Assembly (NCBI RefSeq): GCF_963575615.1
Contig: NZ_CAUYTL010000010.1
Coordinates: 30,800 to 94,799 of the forward strand
Direction: 5' to 3'
Length of the DNA: 64,000 nucleotides
Source of the DNA: Listeria_A hofi
Lineage (GTDB): Bacteria; Bacillota; Bacilli; Lactobacillales; Listeriaceae
Program-made: the position numbers and the translations under genes
Part shown: piece after piece, positions 9,446 to 18,349 of the stretch
Layout: each line of letters opens with the position of its first letter
Numbering within the stretch: the stretch's first letter is position 1
The notes under the pieces: generated by a model
What the model was told of the DNA's origin: nothing
Seen by the model: the letters and a program-made list of their open reading frames with translations, nothing else
The model's database searches: none

Positions 9446-10756
9446 GTGAAACAAGAAAAATTCGGCATGGTTTTGCCAATTACATTATTAGCATATTTCT
9501 TAATTTTGATGGATAATTCTATTATTTTTACGAGTTCTACGCAAATTGGGCAAAGCTTGCAGATGTCCGCGACCAATTTATCGTGGGTGTCCAATGCATA
9601 CACATTAACGTTTGGTGGGTTTTTATTATTGAGTGGTCGATTGTCAGATTTACTGGGACGTAAACGAATCTTTTTCATTGGCTTAACCATATTTGGCGTT
9701 AGTTCGCTGTTCATCGGTGTATCTCAAAATGCTACGATGATTGCGATGCGAGCTTTACAAGGTGTAGGTAGCTCGATTATTGCGCCTACGACATTAGCTT
9801 TAATGATGGACGCGTATACGGGAAACATGCGGCAAAAAGCGATTTCTTATTATGGCGCGATGGCAGGCATTGGGGCGAGTGTGGGGCTGTTAATCGGAGG
9901 AGCTCTGACAAGTTGGATTTCATGGCGAGCAGGGTTTTTAATAAATGTCCCTTTCACGATAGCGCTGATTTTCCTTACTTGGAAATATGTCAAAAGTTCT
10001 CCAACGAGTAAATCAAAAATCGACTATTTGGGAAGTTTATTATCGATATTAGGATTAGGAGGTTTTATTTTTGGCTTGACGGAAAGGAGTGCTGTCTTAA
10101 TTGGCATTAGTATTCTTGTTTTAGTTGCTTTTGTTCTGCGGGAACGTGCCATTAAATTTCCTATTTTGCCATTGATGCTTTTCAAAAATCGAATTCGTTC
10201 TGGTGCTTACATCGCGCGCTTATTATTTATGATGGCGATGTTGCCGTATTGGTTTTTTGTGCCGCAAGTGATGCAGAGTGAATTTCATTTTTCAGCGTTA
10301 CAAGCGGGGCTAGGATTTTTTCCGCTGACCATTTTGAATTTTATCGTAGCGATGCAGTTACCGAAGTTGGTCGCTAAATTTGGCAATAATCGTATGTTAA
10401 TGGTGGGCGAGGTAATCCTATTTATTGGCTTATTGTGGACGGCTTTATCGGATTTGAGTAATGGTTATTGGATTGCGATTGCCCTGCCGATGTCTGTTAT
10501 TGGTATCGGTCAAGGCTTGATATTAGCGCCAGTAACATCAGCGGGGGTTCATGATGCGCCTAAGGAACTAACTGGTGCTGCTAGTGGATTGACAAATACG
10601 ATGCATCAAATCGGTGGGCCAATCGGACTTTCCATTATCGTGGCATCAACCGCCAATTTTCATATGGAAGTCGCCTTCATGACGCTGTTTACTCTCCTTG
10701 CTGGCATCATTGTGGCGGTTATGATTTTAGGTGGAAGCAGGACGAAGCTAGATTGA
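9446..10756 (+). CDS. MFS drug exporter, DHA2 (EmrB/QacA) type
   Basis: Major facilitator permease of 436 residues, probably a proton-driven multidrug exporter. The N-terminal LDxxIV-like motif D1 appears as LILMDNSIIFTSSTQIG, motif A as GRLSDLLGRKRIF near residue 65, and motif C as GAMAGIGASVGLLIGGAL near residue 137. Strongly hydrophobic helices run to the C-terminus; 12-14 membrane spans are expected. The start is GTG at 9446, with GGAG about 13 bases before. Its 3' end overlaps the convergent gltC stop by nine bases. It belongs to the accessory block and follows the broken reductase by 76 bases. The substrate is unknown. Confidence 0.85.
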   Translation: MKQEKFGMVLPITLLAYFLILMDNSIIFTSSTQIGQSLQMSATNLSWVSNAYTLTFGGFLLLSGRLSDLLGRKRIFFIGLTIFGVSSLFIGVSQNATMIAMRALQGVGSSIIAPTTLALMMDAYTGNMRQKAISYYGAMAGIGASVGLLIGGALTSWISWRAGFLINVPFTIALIFLTWKYVKSSPTSKSKIDYLGSLLSILGLGGFIFGLTERSAVLIGISILVLVAFVLRERAIKFPILPLMLFKNRIRSGAYIARLLFMMAMLPYWFFVPQVMQSEFHFSALQAGLGFFPLTILNFIVAMQLPKLVAKFGNNRMLMVGEVILFIGLLWTALSDLSNGYWIAIALPMSVIGIGQGLILAPVTSAGVHDAPKELTGAASGLTNTMHQIGGPIGLSIIVASTANFHMEVAFMTLFTLLAGIIVAVMILGGSRTKLD

Positions 10757-11647
10757 TTTATTGCTATCAAAGTACCCCAACAAAAAATCACGGAACAGTG
10801 TCTCGGATGGCGACATGTTCCGTTTTTTTGTCGTGATAATCCCGACTGACCGCCGCAATTCCTGGTCCATCAACGCAATGCTCCGCGTCTCTTTAAATAT
10901 CGCACCATCCAAAATCATCTCGGGCAAAATGCTGATTCCGAGCCCCGCACCAACCAATCCCTGAATCGTATGGAAATCGCGGCTTTGAAAAATCGTCTCG
11001 AGTTCCAGCCCTTTCATCCGCGCCGTATCTTCCACTAAATGAAACAAATCGAAATCTTGCGGGTACAAAATAAACTTCTCATCCGCCAAATCCACAAGCG
11101 AAACCGAATGCTTCTCAGCCAACCGATGTTCACTGGGCACAATCAACTTCAACTTCTCGTCAAAAAAGCGATGTGGCATCATCTCGTCATCCTCTTCCGG
11201 AACGGGTGATAAAAATGTCACATCAAGCGCACCAGTCACCAACATCTGCCTCAAATCGCGATTCGAACCTTCCATAAAACGATACGTAATATTCGGGTAC
11301 TTCTCCCGAAATGCGGAAATCACGGCTGGCAGAACTTTCGTAGCAATCGAGTTCGGCAGTCCAACACGAATTTCGCCAATCGTCGGGTCAGCGTACTCTT
11401 CCACAATCGCCTGCGCTTTTTGTAATTCCTGTAAACCAATTTTGGCCTGACGCAAGAAATCCTGACCAACCGCTGTCAACTGCATATTGCGGCCAATCCG
11501 GTCGAACAATTTGATTCCTAGCTCTTCCTCAAGTTTTGTTATCTGTCTACTGACGGCAGATTGGGCGACGTGCAAATTTTCCGATGCTTGGGTCATATGT
11601 TCGACGCGAGCGACTTCCATAAAGTATTTTAATTGTCTTAGTTCCAT
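10748..11647 (-). CDS. gltC: GltC, LysR-type activator of glutamate synthase
   Basis: LysR-type regulator of 299 residues. The winged helix-turn-helix MELRQLKYFMEV...HVAQSAVSRQITKLEEELG occupies residues 1-60, followed by a substrate domain with IRVGLPNSIATKVLPAVISA and AGLGISILPEM. The sequence closely follows B. subtilis GltC, and the gene is divergent from gltA, as in B. subtilis and L. monocytogenes. GltC activates gltAB when 2-oxoglutarate is high and represses it when glutamate is high. A GltC-type dyad lies between the two genes. A decayed copy of its 3' part lies at 8062-8513. Confidence 0.93.
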   Translation of the reverse strand: MELRQLKYFMEVARVEHMTQASENLHVAQSAVSRQITKLEEELGIKLFDRIGRNMQLTAVGQDFLRQAKIGLQELQKAQAIVEEYADPTIGEIRVGLPNSIATKVLPAVISAFREKYPNITYRFMEGSNRDLRQMLVTGALDVTFLSPVPEEDDEMMPHRFFDEKLKLIVPSEHRLAEKHSVSLVDLADEKFILYPQDFDLFHLVEDTARMKGLELETIFQSRDFHTIQGLVGAGLGISILPEMILDGAIFKETRSIALMDQELRRSVGIITTKKRNMSPSETLFRDFLLGYFDSNKSI

Positions 11648-11663
11648 AACCTATCTCCAATCT

Positions 11664-11678
11664 ATCTCAAAACGAGAT
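11664..11678. promoter_or_regulatory. GltC-box dyad
   Basis: ATCTCAAAACGAGAT is a perfect dyad of the form ATCTC-N5-GAGAT, the pattern I recall for the GltC boxes of B. subtilis. It lies 17 bases before the gltC start and 21 bases before the -35 box of gltA, where an activator of gltA and autorepressor of gltC would bind. Confidence 0.75.
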
Positions 11679-11699
11679 CATTTTATTCTATTATATATA

Positions 11700-11728
11700 T
11701 TGTTTCGATAAATGAAAAGGATTAGAAT
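11700..11728 (+). promoter_or_regulatory. Probable gltA promoter
   Basis: TTGTTT (11700-11705) and TAGAAT (11723-11728) are separated by 17 bases. This leaves a leader of about 100 bases before gltA. The weak -35 fits a promoter that depends on GltC bound at 11664-11678. Confidence 0.6.
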
Positions 11729-11837
11729 AGACATTACACCAAAACGTTATAAACTAGAAATTAATGGGTAGAATATAGAACGGGATACATAATCATAACT
11801 TTAATTATCTGAATAGTAAGGTTAAGGAGGAATTGGG

Positions 11838-14800
11838 ATGAAACAGACGAATATGCCTGAAAAACATGGCTTGTATGATCCAAAAAATGAACATGACGCG
11901 TGTGGTATTGGCTTCGTGGCGAATATTAAAGGGCGTTCTTCGCATAAAATTGTCGAGCAAGGAATTCACATGCTTTGTCAGCTGAAACATCGTGGCGGCG
12001 AAGTTGGTGGCGATACGGGCGATGGTGCAGGAATTCTTCTGGAAATTTCGGATGATTTCTTCCGCGATGCTTGTTCGAAAATCGATATTGTATTACCTGA
12101 AAAGTATCACTATGCAGTTGGAATGTTTAATTTCCCGCAAAATGTCGAGCAACGCAAAATTTTACAGGCGGCGACGGAATGTTTTATTGATCAGGAAGGG
12201 CAAGATTTCTTAGGATGGCGGAAATTACCGACAGACGTGTCGAAGGTTGGGCTGGGGGCGCAAAAAACCGAACCGGCTGTGTACCAACTTTTTATTGCGA
12301 AAGATGAGGCGCTTGATGAAGAAGCTTTTGAGCGAAAATTGTATTTAATTCGTAAGCAAATCGAGAATTTTGCAGCGGGTGATGCACGGGTGACAGAGAC
12401 GTTTTATGTACCGAGCTTGTCGACGCGGACCGTTATTTTTAAAGGGATGTTGACGCCAGAGCAAATCAATCAGTATTATTTGGACTTGGCGGACTCGGCT
12501 TATACATCGGCTTACGCGCTCGTGCATTCGCGTTTTAGTACGAATACGTTTCCGAGTTGGGAGCGGGCGCACCCGTATCGTTATTTGATTCATAACGGGG
12601 AAATTAATACGCAGCGTGGGAATCTGAACTGGATGAAAGCTCGTGAAAAACGTGCGGAGTCGGATTTGTTTGGTGCGGATTTGGCGAAAGTGATGCCTGT
12701 AATTGATGAGGACGGAAGTGATTCGGCAACGCTTGATAATGCGCTGGAATTTTTAGTGCAAACGGGGCGTACCTTGCCTCACGCGGCGATGATGTTGATT
12801 CCGGAGCCTTGGGATAAAAATAAGGCGATGACAGATCCGAAACGGGCTTTTTATGAGTATCATAGTACGTTGATGGAGCCTTGGGATGGGCCGACGTCGA
12901 TTTCGTTTACGAACGGGCGCGTGATTGGGACGATTTTGGACCGGAATGGTTTGCGTCCTGCGCGTTATTATGAGACGAAGGACCACACGATTATTTATTC
13001 TTCGGAGACAGGCGTTGTACCTGTGGAATCGGAGGAAATAATTCGCAAAGTGACGGTTGGCGCGGGTACGATGTTGCTGATTGATTTGGAAAAAGGTGAG
13101 ATTATTTCGGATGACGTGATTAAATCGGAGTTGACGACAGAAAAGCCATATCGTGAGTGGCTGGACGCGGAGTTGACGGATATTGGGACGTTGACGGAGC
13201 AGGATCGTTTAGAATATATTTCATTGAATAAGAAGGACTGTTTCAAATTGCAACGGGCGTTCGGTTATACGCAGGACGAATTGAGTAAAATCTTGATTCC
13301 AATGGTGACGGAGAAGAAAGATCCGATGGGGGCGATGGGTTATGATGCACCGCTTGCTGTACTTTCTTTCCGGCCACAGTTGTTGTTTAACTATTTCAAG
13401 CAGTTGTTTGCACAGGTGACGAATCCGCCGATTGATGGGTTGCGTGAGGAGTCAGTTATTTCGACGATGACGCTGCTTGGAAATGAGGGTAATATTTTAA
13501 ATCCAACGGCTGAAAATGCGAACCGAATCCGTTTAGAGACACCGATTTTATCTCGGAAACAGTATGCTTCGATTGCCTTGCAGAAGAAATTCGCGAAACC
13601 GACGGCATTTATTAATGCGTTGTTTAAAGCAGAGGAGAAAGAGAATTTGGCGGAAGTGCTAGATCGTCTTTTTGCGGAGGCTGATGCGAAAATTGAGGCT
13701 GGTGCAGAATTGCTTGTAATCACAGATGACGGAACAAATGACGAGTTTATCGGGATTCCAGCGTTACTTATAACGAGCGGTCTGCATCATCATTTGGTGA
13801 AACGTGGCACGCGGATGAAGGTGAGTTTGATTGTAAAAACGGCGGAGGCTCGTGACGTGCATCATTGTGCGATGCTGGTTGGCTACGGTGCGGACGCGAT
13901 TTTCCCATACTTGGCGATCGATGTGTTTACGAACCTGATTAAAGATGGTCGGATTAAAGGTTTTACGGTCGATGAGGCCGAGTCGCGCTATATTGAGGCA
14001 ATTACGGATGGTATTTTGAAAGTGATGTCGAAAATTGGTATTTCTACCGTGCAAAGTTATCGGGGTGCGCAGATTTTTGAAGCAATTGGGATTGGCAACG
14101 ATGTGATTGCTGATTATTTCCCAGGAACGGCGTCGCAGCTTGGCGGTATTCCCTTGGAAGTGATTGCCCAGGAGTCTTGGTTGCGTCACCGCGAAGCATT
14201 TCATGATATCGGTTTCCAAGAATTCACGCTGAATACGGGCGGCGAATATCAATGGCGTTCAAACGGTGAATATCATGTGTTCAACCCGCTCGCGATTCAT
14301 TCATTGCAACAGGCGACGCGCGAAAATAATCGCGAAACGTATGATTTATATTCGGACTTAATGCAAAATCAAAATAATGCGTTCCTTCGAGGCCTGCTAA
14401 CGTTTAACTCGCATGGACGCAAGCCAATTCCCATCGAGGAAGTTGAACCTGCCGAAGCGATTTTCAAACGTTTCAAATCAGGCGCTATGTCTTATGGATC
14501 TATCAGTCAAGAGGCGCACGAGGCACTGGCGATTGCGATGAACCGGATTGGCGGTAAAAGTAACAGTGGTGAAGGCGGAGAAAATCCAGACCGTTTTCTT
14601 CCGGATTCAAACGGTGATTGGCGCCGTAGTGCGATTAAGCAAGTTGCATCTGGTCGCTTTGGCGTAACGAGTCACTATTTGGTAAACGCTGATGAACTAC
14701 AAATCAAGATGGCACAGGGCGCAAAACCAGGTGAGGGCGGTCATTTGCCTGGTGAAAAAGTGTACCCGTGGATTTCGAAAACCCGTGGATCAACGACAGG

Positions 14801-16433
14801 TGTTGGGCTCATATCGCCACCACCGCATCATGATATTTATTCCATCGAGGATTTATCTCAACTTATTTTTGACTTGAAAAATGCTAATAAAGACGCGCGG
14901 ATTAATGTTAAACTCGTTTCAAAAACAGGAATTGGCACGATTGCAGCGGGTGTTGCAAAAGGCTTTGCTGACGTTATCTTAGTTAGCGGATACGAAGGCG
15001 GAACCGGAGCAGCTGCGCGAAGCAGTATTCGTCATACAGGTGTTCCATGGGAAATCGGTTTGGCGGAAACACATCAAACACTGCTTTTAAATGGGTTACG
15101 TAATCAGGTTGTCGTAGAAACAGACGGTAAACTGATGACTGGAAAAGATGTGCTCGTTGCGGCAATGCTTGGAGCGGAAGAATACGGTTTTGCAACGGCA
15201 CCACTTGTGACACTTGGTTGCGTGATGATGCGCGTATGTCATATGGATACGTGTCCCGTTGGAGTCGCAACACAGAACCCAGAACTTCGCAAAAAATTCG
15301 GAGGTTCCGCAGATTATGTGGTGAACTTCTTCAACTTCATTGTTGCCGAGATGCGCGAAACGATGGCTGAACTTGGCTTCCGTAGTCTCGAAGAAATCAT
15401 TGGGCACAAAGAATATTTGGAAACCCATGAGCGCAAAGAATCGCATTGGAAAGCGAAACATCTTGATTTTTCCAATATGCTTTACATGGATGACTTTTAC
15501 AAAAATCAAGTCCAATTCTGCACGAAAGAACAGGATCATAAAATCGACCAAACGCTGGACATGCGAGAGTTGCAAGCCGTTGTGGCACCTGCGATTGAAC
15601 GTGGTGAGAAAGTCACTGGTCGTTTCCCTGTTCGCAATGTTGACCGCGCAATCGGCACAATTACCGGTTCTTACATCAGCAAGAAATATGGCGCGGCGGG
15701 ACTCCCAGAAGATACGATTGACCTCACTTTTACGGGGGCGGCTGGTCAAAGCTTTGGCGCCTTCGCTCCCAAAGGGATGACGCTACGTATTGAAGGTGAT
15801 GCGAACGATTACTTTGGAAAAGGTCTATCTGGCGCGAAACTTATCGTATCACCAGATGCTAAGACACCGATTAACGCGCATGATTCCGCGATTGTCGGAA
15901 ACGTAACGCTTTATGGCGCAACAGATGGTGAAGCATACATTAACGGAAAAGCCGGCGCCCGTTTTGCTGTCCGTAACAGTGGTGCAGACGTAGTTGTTGA
16001 AGGAATTGGCGATAACGGTTGCGAATATATGACCGGTGGAACGGTGGTTGTTCTAGGCGAAACCGGAGAGAATTTTGCGGCAGGAATGTCCGGCGGTGTT
16101 GCTTACGTTTATGCCCCAAACCAAGCCAATTTCACCACAAAAGTGAATCCAGAACTTGTGACGTGTCGAGAGATTACGACGCCGCGCGAGGAACGGAAAC
16201 TACGCGAATTGGTAGAAAATCATGTCCGCTATACCGACAGTGAATACGCCCGCAAGTTACTGGCAAACTGGGAACGCGAACTTGCTAACTTTGTTTACGT
16301 CATTCCGAATGAATTTGAAATCATGCTTACTCGGATTGAAAAATTACAAAGTGAAGGCCAAACGCACGACGCTGCAGAGTTACAGGCCTTTTATGAGCAT
16401 AAAGACGGACTATTAGTGGAAGTTACTAAATAG
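11838..16433 (+). CDS. gltA: Glutamate synthase, large subunit
   Basis: Large (alpha) subunit of NADPH glutamate synthase, which moves the glutamine amide to 2-oxoglutarate to give two glutamates. It has 1531 residues, full length. A 21-residue propeptide precedes Cys22 (HDACGIGF), the glutaminase nucleophile. The central FMN region contains SNSGEGGENPDRF and KPGEGGHLPGEKV. The 3Fe-4S cysteines are in TLGCVMMRVCHMDTCPVG near residue 1130, and the C-terminal beta-helix has repeated G-x-x-G motifs. AAGGAGG stands at the right distance before ATG 11838. It is divergent from gltC and followed by gltD. Naming follows Bacillus; Gram-negative annotation calls it gltB. Confidence 0.97.
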   Translation: MKQTNMPEKHGLYDPKNEHDACGIGFVANIKGRSSHKIVEQGIHMLCQLKHRGGEVGGDTGDGAGILLEISDDFFRDACSKIDIVLPEKYHYAVGMFNFPQNVEQRKILQAATECFIDQEGQDFLGWRKLPTDVSKVGLGAQKTEPAVYQLFIAKDEALDEEAFERKLYLIRKQIENFAAGDARVTETFYVPSLSTRTVIFKGMLTPEQINQYYLDLADSAYTSAYALVHSRFSTNTFPSWERAHPYRYLIHNGEINTQRGNLNWMKAREKRAESDLFGADLAKVMPVIDEDGSDSATLDNALEFLVQTGRTLPHAAMMLIPEPWDKNKAMTDPKRAFYEYHSTLMEPWDGPTSISFTNGRVIGTILDRNGLRPARYYETKDHTIIYSSETGVVPVESEEIIRKVTVGAGTMLLIDLEKGEIISDDVIKSELTTEKPYREWLDAELTDIGTLTEQDRLEYISLNKKDCFKLQRAFGYTQDELSKILIPMVTEKKDPMGAMGYDAPLAVLSFRPQLLFNYFKQLFAQVTNPPIDGLREESVISTMTLLGNEGNILNPTAENANRIRLETPILSRKQYASIALQKKFAKPTAFINALFKAEEKENLAEVLDRLFAEADAKIEAGAELLVITDDGTNDEFIGIPALLITSGLHHHLVKRGTRMKVSLIVKTAEARDVHHCAMLVGYGADAIFPYLAIDVFTNLIKDGRIKGFTVDEAESRYIEAITDGILKVMSKIGISTVQSYRGAQIFEAIGIGNDVIADYFPGTASQLGGIPLEVIAQESWLRHREAFHDIGFQEFTLNTGGEYQWRSNGEYHVFNPLAIHSLQQATRENNRETYDLYSDLMQNQNNAFLRGLLTFNSHGRKPIPIEEVEPAEAIFKRFKSGAMSYGSISQEAHEALAIAMNRIGGKSNSGEGGENPDRFLPDSNGDWRRSAIKQVASGRFGVTSHYLVNADELQIKMAQGAKPGEGGHLPGEKVYPWISKTRGSTTGVGLISPPPHHDIYSIEDLSQLIFDLKNANKDARINVKLVSKTGIGTIAAGVAKGFADVILVSGYEGGTGAAARSSIRHTGVPWEIGLAETHQTLLLNGLRNQVVVETDGKLMTGKDVLVAAMLGAEEYGFATAPLVTLGCVMMRVCHMDTCPVGVATQNPELRKKFGGSADYVVNFFNFIVAEMRETMAELGFRSLEEIIGHKEYLETHERKESHWKAKHLDFSNMLYMDDFYKNQVQFCTKEQDHKIDQTLDMRELQAVVAPAIERGEKVTGRFPVRNVDRAIGTITGSYISKKYGAAGLPEDTIDLTFTGAAGQSFGAFAPKGMTLRIEGDANDYFGKGLSGAKLIVSPDAKTPINAHDSAIVGNVTLYGATDGEAYINGKAGARFAVRNSGADVVVEGIGDNGCEYMTGGTVVVLGETGENFAAGMSGGVAYVYAPNQANFTTKVNPELVTCREITTPREERKLRELVENHVRYTDSEYARKLLANWERELANFVYVIPNEFEIMLTRIEKLQSEGQTHDAAELQAFYEHKDGLLVEVTK

Positions 16434-16440
16434 GAAAGTA

Positions 16441-16612
16441 GCTGAACAGTGAAAAGCTGAATCCGCTCGTTCAGCTCTGAAAAAAGATGGAGCGGCCGAG
16501 ATGAACGAATGCTCCTTTCGGTCGCACTCATATTGAGGTTCTAAGAAAATAAAATACTTTTCTAAGAACCTCAACAAATTTTCGAAGAGCTAGCGGATGA
16601 AGCTAGACTATG
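16441..16612 (+). repeat. Diverged copy of hairpin repeat A, containing hairpin B
   Basis: The ends resemble the tandem repeats at 29801-30039: GCTGAATCCGCTCGTTCAGC on the left and the AATTTTCGAAGAGCT region on the right. The outer arms ATCCGCT (16461-16467) and AGCGGAT (16592-16598), and AGCTCT (16473-16478) with AGAGCT (16586-16591), pair perfectly although their sequence differs from the other copies. The middle holds the separate hairpin B at 16532-16574. It fills most of the gap between gltA and gltD, so it would be transcribed with them. Confidence 0.6.
16532..16574 (+). repeat. Hairpin B, copy 1
   Basis: TTGAGGTTCT and AGAACCTCAA pair perfectly, followed inward by an A-A mismatch and AGAAAA/TTTTCT. 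The flanks CATATTGAGG and CAACAA recur at 30098-30146 with a changed but still paired stem. Confidence 0.65.
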
Positions 16613-16668
16613 AACACTTGAAAGAGGCGAATAGCTCAGAATAATTTCAAAACAAGGAGTTGAATGCA

Positions 16669-18138
16669 ATGGGAAAACCAACTGGATTTATCGATTATGA
16701 CCGAATTCCAAGTCCTGTGCGCGATCCACTAACACGGACGCGTGACTGGAACGAATACAATTTGCCAATGCCTGTTGTCGATTTACAGATTCAAGCCGCG
16801 CGTTGCATGGACTGTGGTGTACCATTTTGCCATACAGGAGAAGAAATTAAAAACGGTGTATCGGGCTGTCCGTTGCATAACCTAATTCCGGAGTGGAACG
16901 ACGCTGTGTATCGCGGAGAATGGCGCGAAGCCCTGGATCTTCTTCTAAAGACGAATAATTTTCCAGAGTTCACCGGCCGTGTTTGCCCAGCACCATGCGA
17001 AGGCTCCTGTACAGTCGCGATTTCCGAGCCTGCGGTTGGCATAAAATCCATCGAAAAAGCGATTATCGACCGCGGTTTTGAAGAAGGCTGGATTAAAGCT
17101 CAGCCACCGCAAAAAAGAACTGGAAAACGCATTGCAATCATCGGTTCCGGCCCAGCAGGACTTGCATGTGCAGATCAACTAAACAAAGCTGGCCATAATG
17201 TTACTATTTTCGAAAAAAGCGATCGAATTGGCGGCTTGCTCATGTACGGCATCCCAACGATGAAACTCGAAAAAGATTCAATTAACCGCCGCGTCAACTT
17301 GATGGCCGAAGAAGGCATCGAGTTTGTAACCAATGTCGAAGCCGGAAAAGATATCACAATGGCACAATTGAAACAAGAGTACGATTCGATCGTGTTAGCT
17401 ACCGGTGCCGGAAATGCTAGAGATGTCAAGCTTCCAGGCCGTGACGCAAAAGGAATTCATTTTGCAGTCGATTACCTCACACAAAGCATTAAAGATAACC
17501 TTGACAATAAAGGTGTGCAAACATTGTCCGCAGAAGGCAAAAACGTCATCGTTATCGGAGGCGGAGACACAGGAGCTGATTGCGTCGCGACAGCTTTACG
17601 ACAAGGCGCAAAAAGCATCTACCAATTTGGCTTACGCGATAAGCTACCAGACATGCGCGCCGTTCAAAACCCGTGGCCACAATTTCCGAAAGTATTCCAA
17701 ATGGACTACGCTCATAGCGAAGCAGAAGCAGTATATGGTGAGGATCCACGTCACTATTTAGTGAGTTCCACGGAATTTATCAAAAACGAAAGAGGGGAAC
17801 TTACCGGATTGCGCACTATCGATGTTGACCGAGTAGACGCCAAGCGCAATATCCAAGAAGTTCCCGGTTCCGAGAAAATTTGGGACGCTGATATTGTGCT
17901 AATAGCAATTGGATTCGCTGGTGCTACACCATCTATTTTTGAGGATTTCCAAGTAGGCAAAACAAAAAGCCACACGATTGAAGCAGCAAAAGGTTTTTAC
18001 CGTACCGACGTAGAAGGTATCTTTGCATGCGGCGACGCAAGATATGGTCAGAGCTTGGTAGTAACGGCGATTAACGAAGGACGTGAAGCCGCTCGCGAAG
18101 TCGATTTTTACCTCATGGGTGAGACATTTTTACCATAA
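16669..18138 (+). CDS. gltD: Glutamate synthase, small subunit
   Basis: Small (beta) subunit of glutamate synthase, which passes electrons from NADPH through FAD to the large subunit. It has 489 residues. N-terminal cysteine sets RCMDCGVPFCH and RVCPAPCEGSC bind 4Fe-4S clusters. The FAD loop GSGPAGLACADQL is near residue 152, the NADPH loop IGGGDTGADCVATAL near residue 297, and the C-terminal FACGDARYGQSLVV closes the FAD fold. ATG 16669 is chosen over a TTG at 16660 because AAGGAG lies ten bases before it. It is co-directional with gltA, 235 bases away, with a hairpin element between. A CRISPR array follows. Confidence 0.96.
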   Translation: MGKPTGFIDYDRIPSPVRDPLTRTRDWNEYNLPMPVVDLQIQAARCMDCGVPFCHTGEEIKNGVSGCPLHNLIPEWNDAVYRGEWREALDLLLKTNNFPEFTGRVCPAPCEGSCTVAISEPAVGIKSIEKAIIDRGFEEGWIKAQPPQKRTGKRIAIIGSGPAGLACADQLNKAGHNVTIFEKSDRIGGLLMYGIPTMKLEKDSINRRVNLMAEEGIEFVTNVEAGKDITMAQLKQEYDSIVLATGAGNARDVKLPGRDAKGIHFAVDYLTQSIKDNLDNKGVQTLSAEGKNVIVIGGGDTGADCVATALRQGAKSIYQFGLRDKLPDMRAVQNPWPQFPKVFQMDYAHSEAEAVYGEDPRHYLVSSTEFIKNERGELTGLRTIDVDRVDAKRNIQEVPGSEKIWDADIVLIAIGFAGATPSIFEDFQVGKTKSHTIEAAKGFYRTDVEGIFACGDARYGQSLVVTAINEGREAAREVDFYLMGETFLP

Positions 18139-18155
18139 ACAATAAAAAAGGCTCA

Positions 18156-18211
18156 AAAATCTGTCGACCACCAGTAGTGTAAAAATTACGGGACATCGAC
18201 AGATTTTCTTT
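18156..18211 (+). terminator. Probable gltD terminator / start of CRISPR leader
   Basis: AAAATCTGTCGA (18156-18167) and TCGACAGATTTT (18196-18207) are perfect 12-base arms around a 28-base loop, followed by CTTT. The right-arm motif TCGACAGATTT recurs at 18297-18307 closer to the array. Confidence 0.6.
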
Positions 18212-18349
18212 ATTGACTGGTATGACAGGTATGAAGGTGATTTTGAACGGAATCGATGTAAGGTTAGGCAACTGAAAAAGCAAACTTTGCTATCGGTCGA
18301 CAGATTTGGGCTCTTGAGGTATTATGGGAGTAAGGCTGAAAAAGCACGG
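18212..18349 (+). promoter_or_regulatory. Putative CRISPR leader
   Basis: This non-coding stretch separates the gltD hairpin from the first repeat. The degenerate repeat at the far end of the array and the repeat orientation place the leader on this side. I see no strong promoter; the repeated TCGACAGATTT at 18297 is the only notable motif. Confidence 0.45.
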
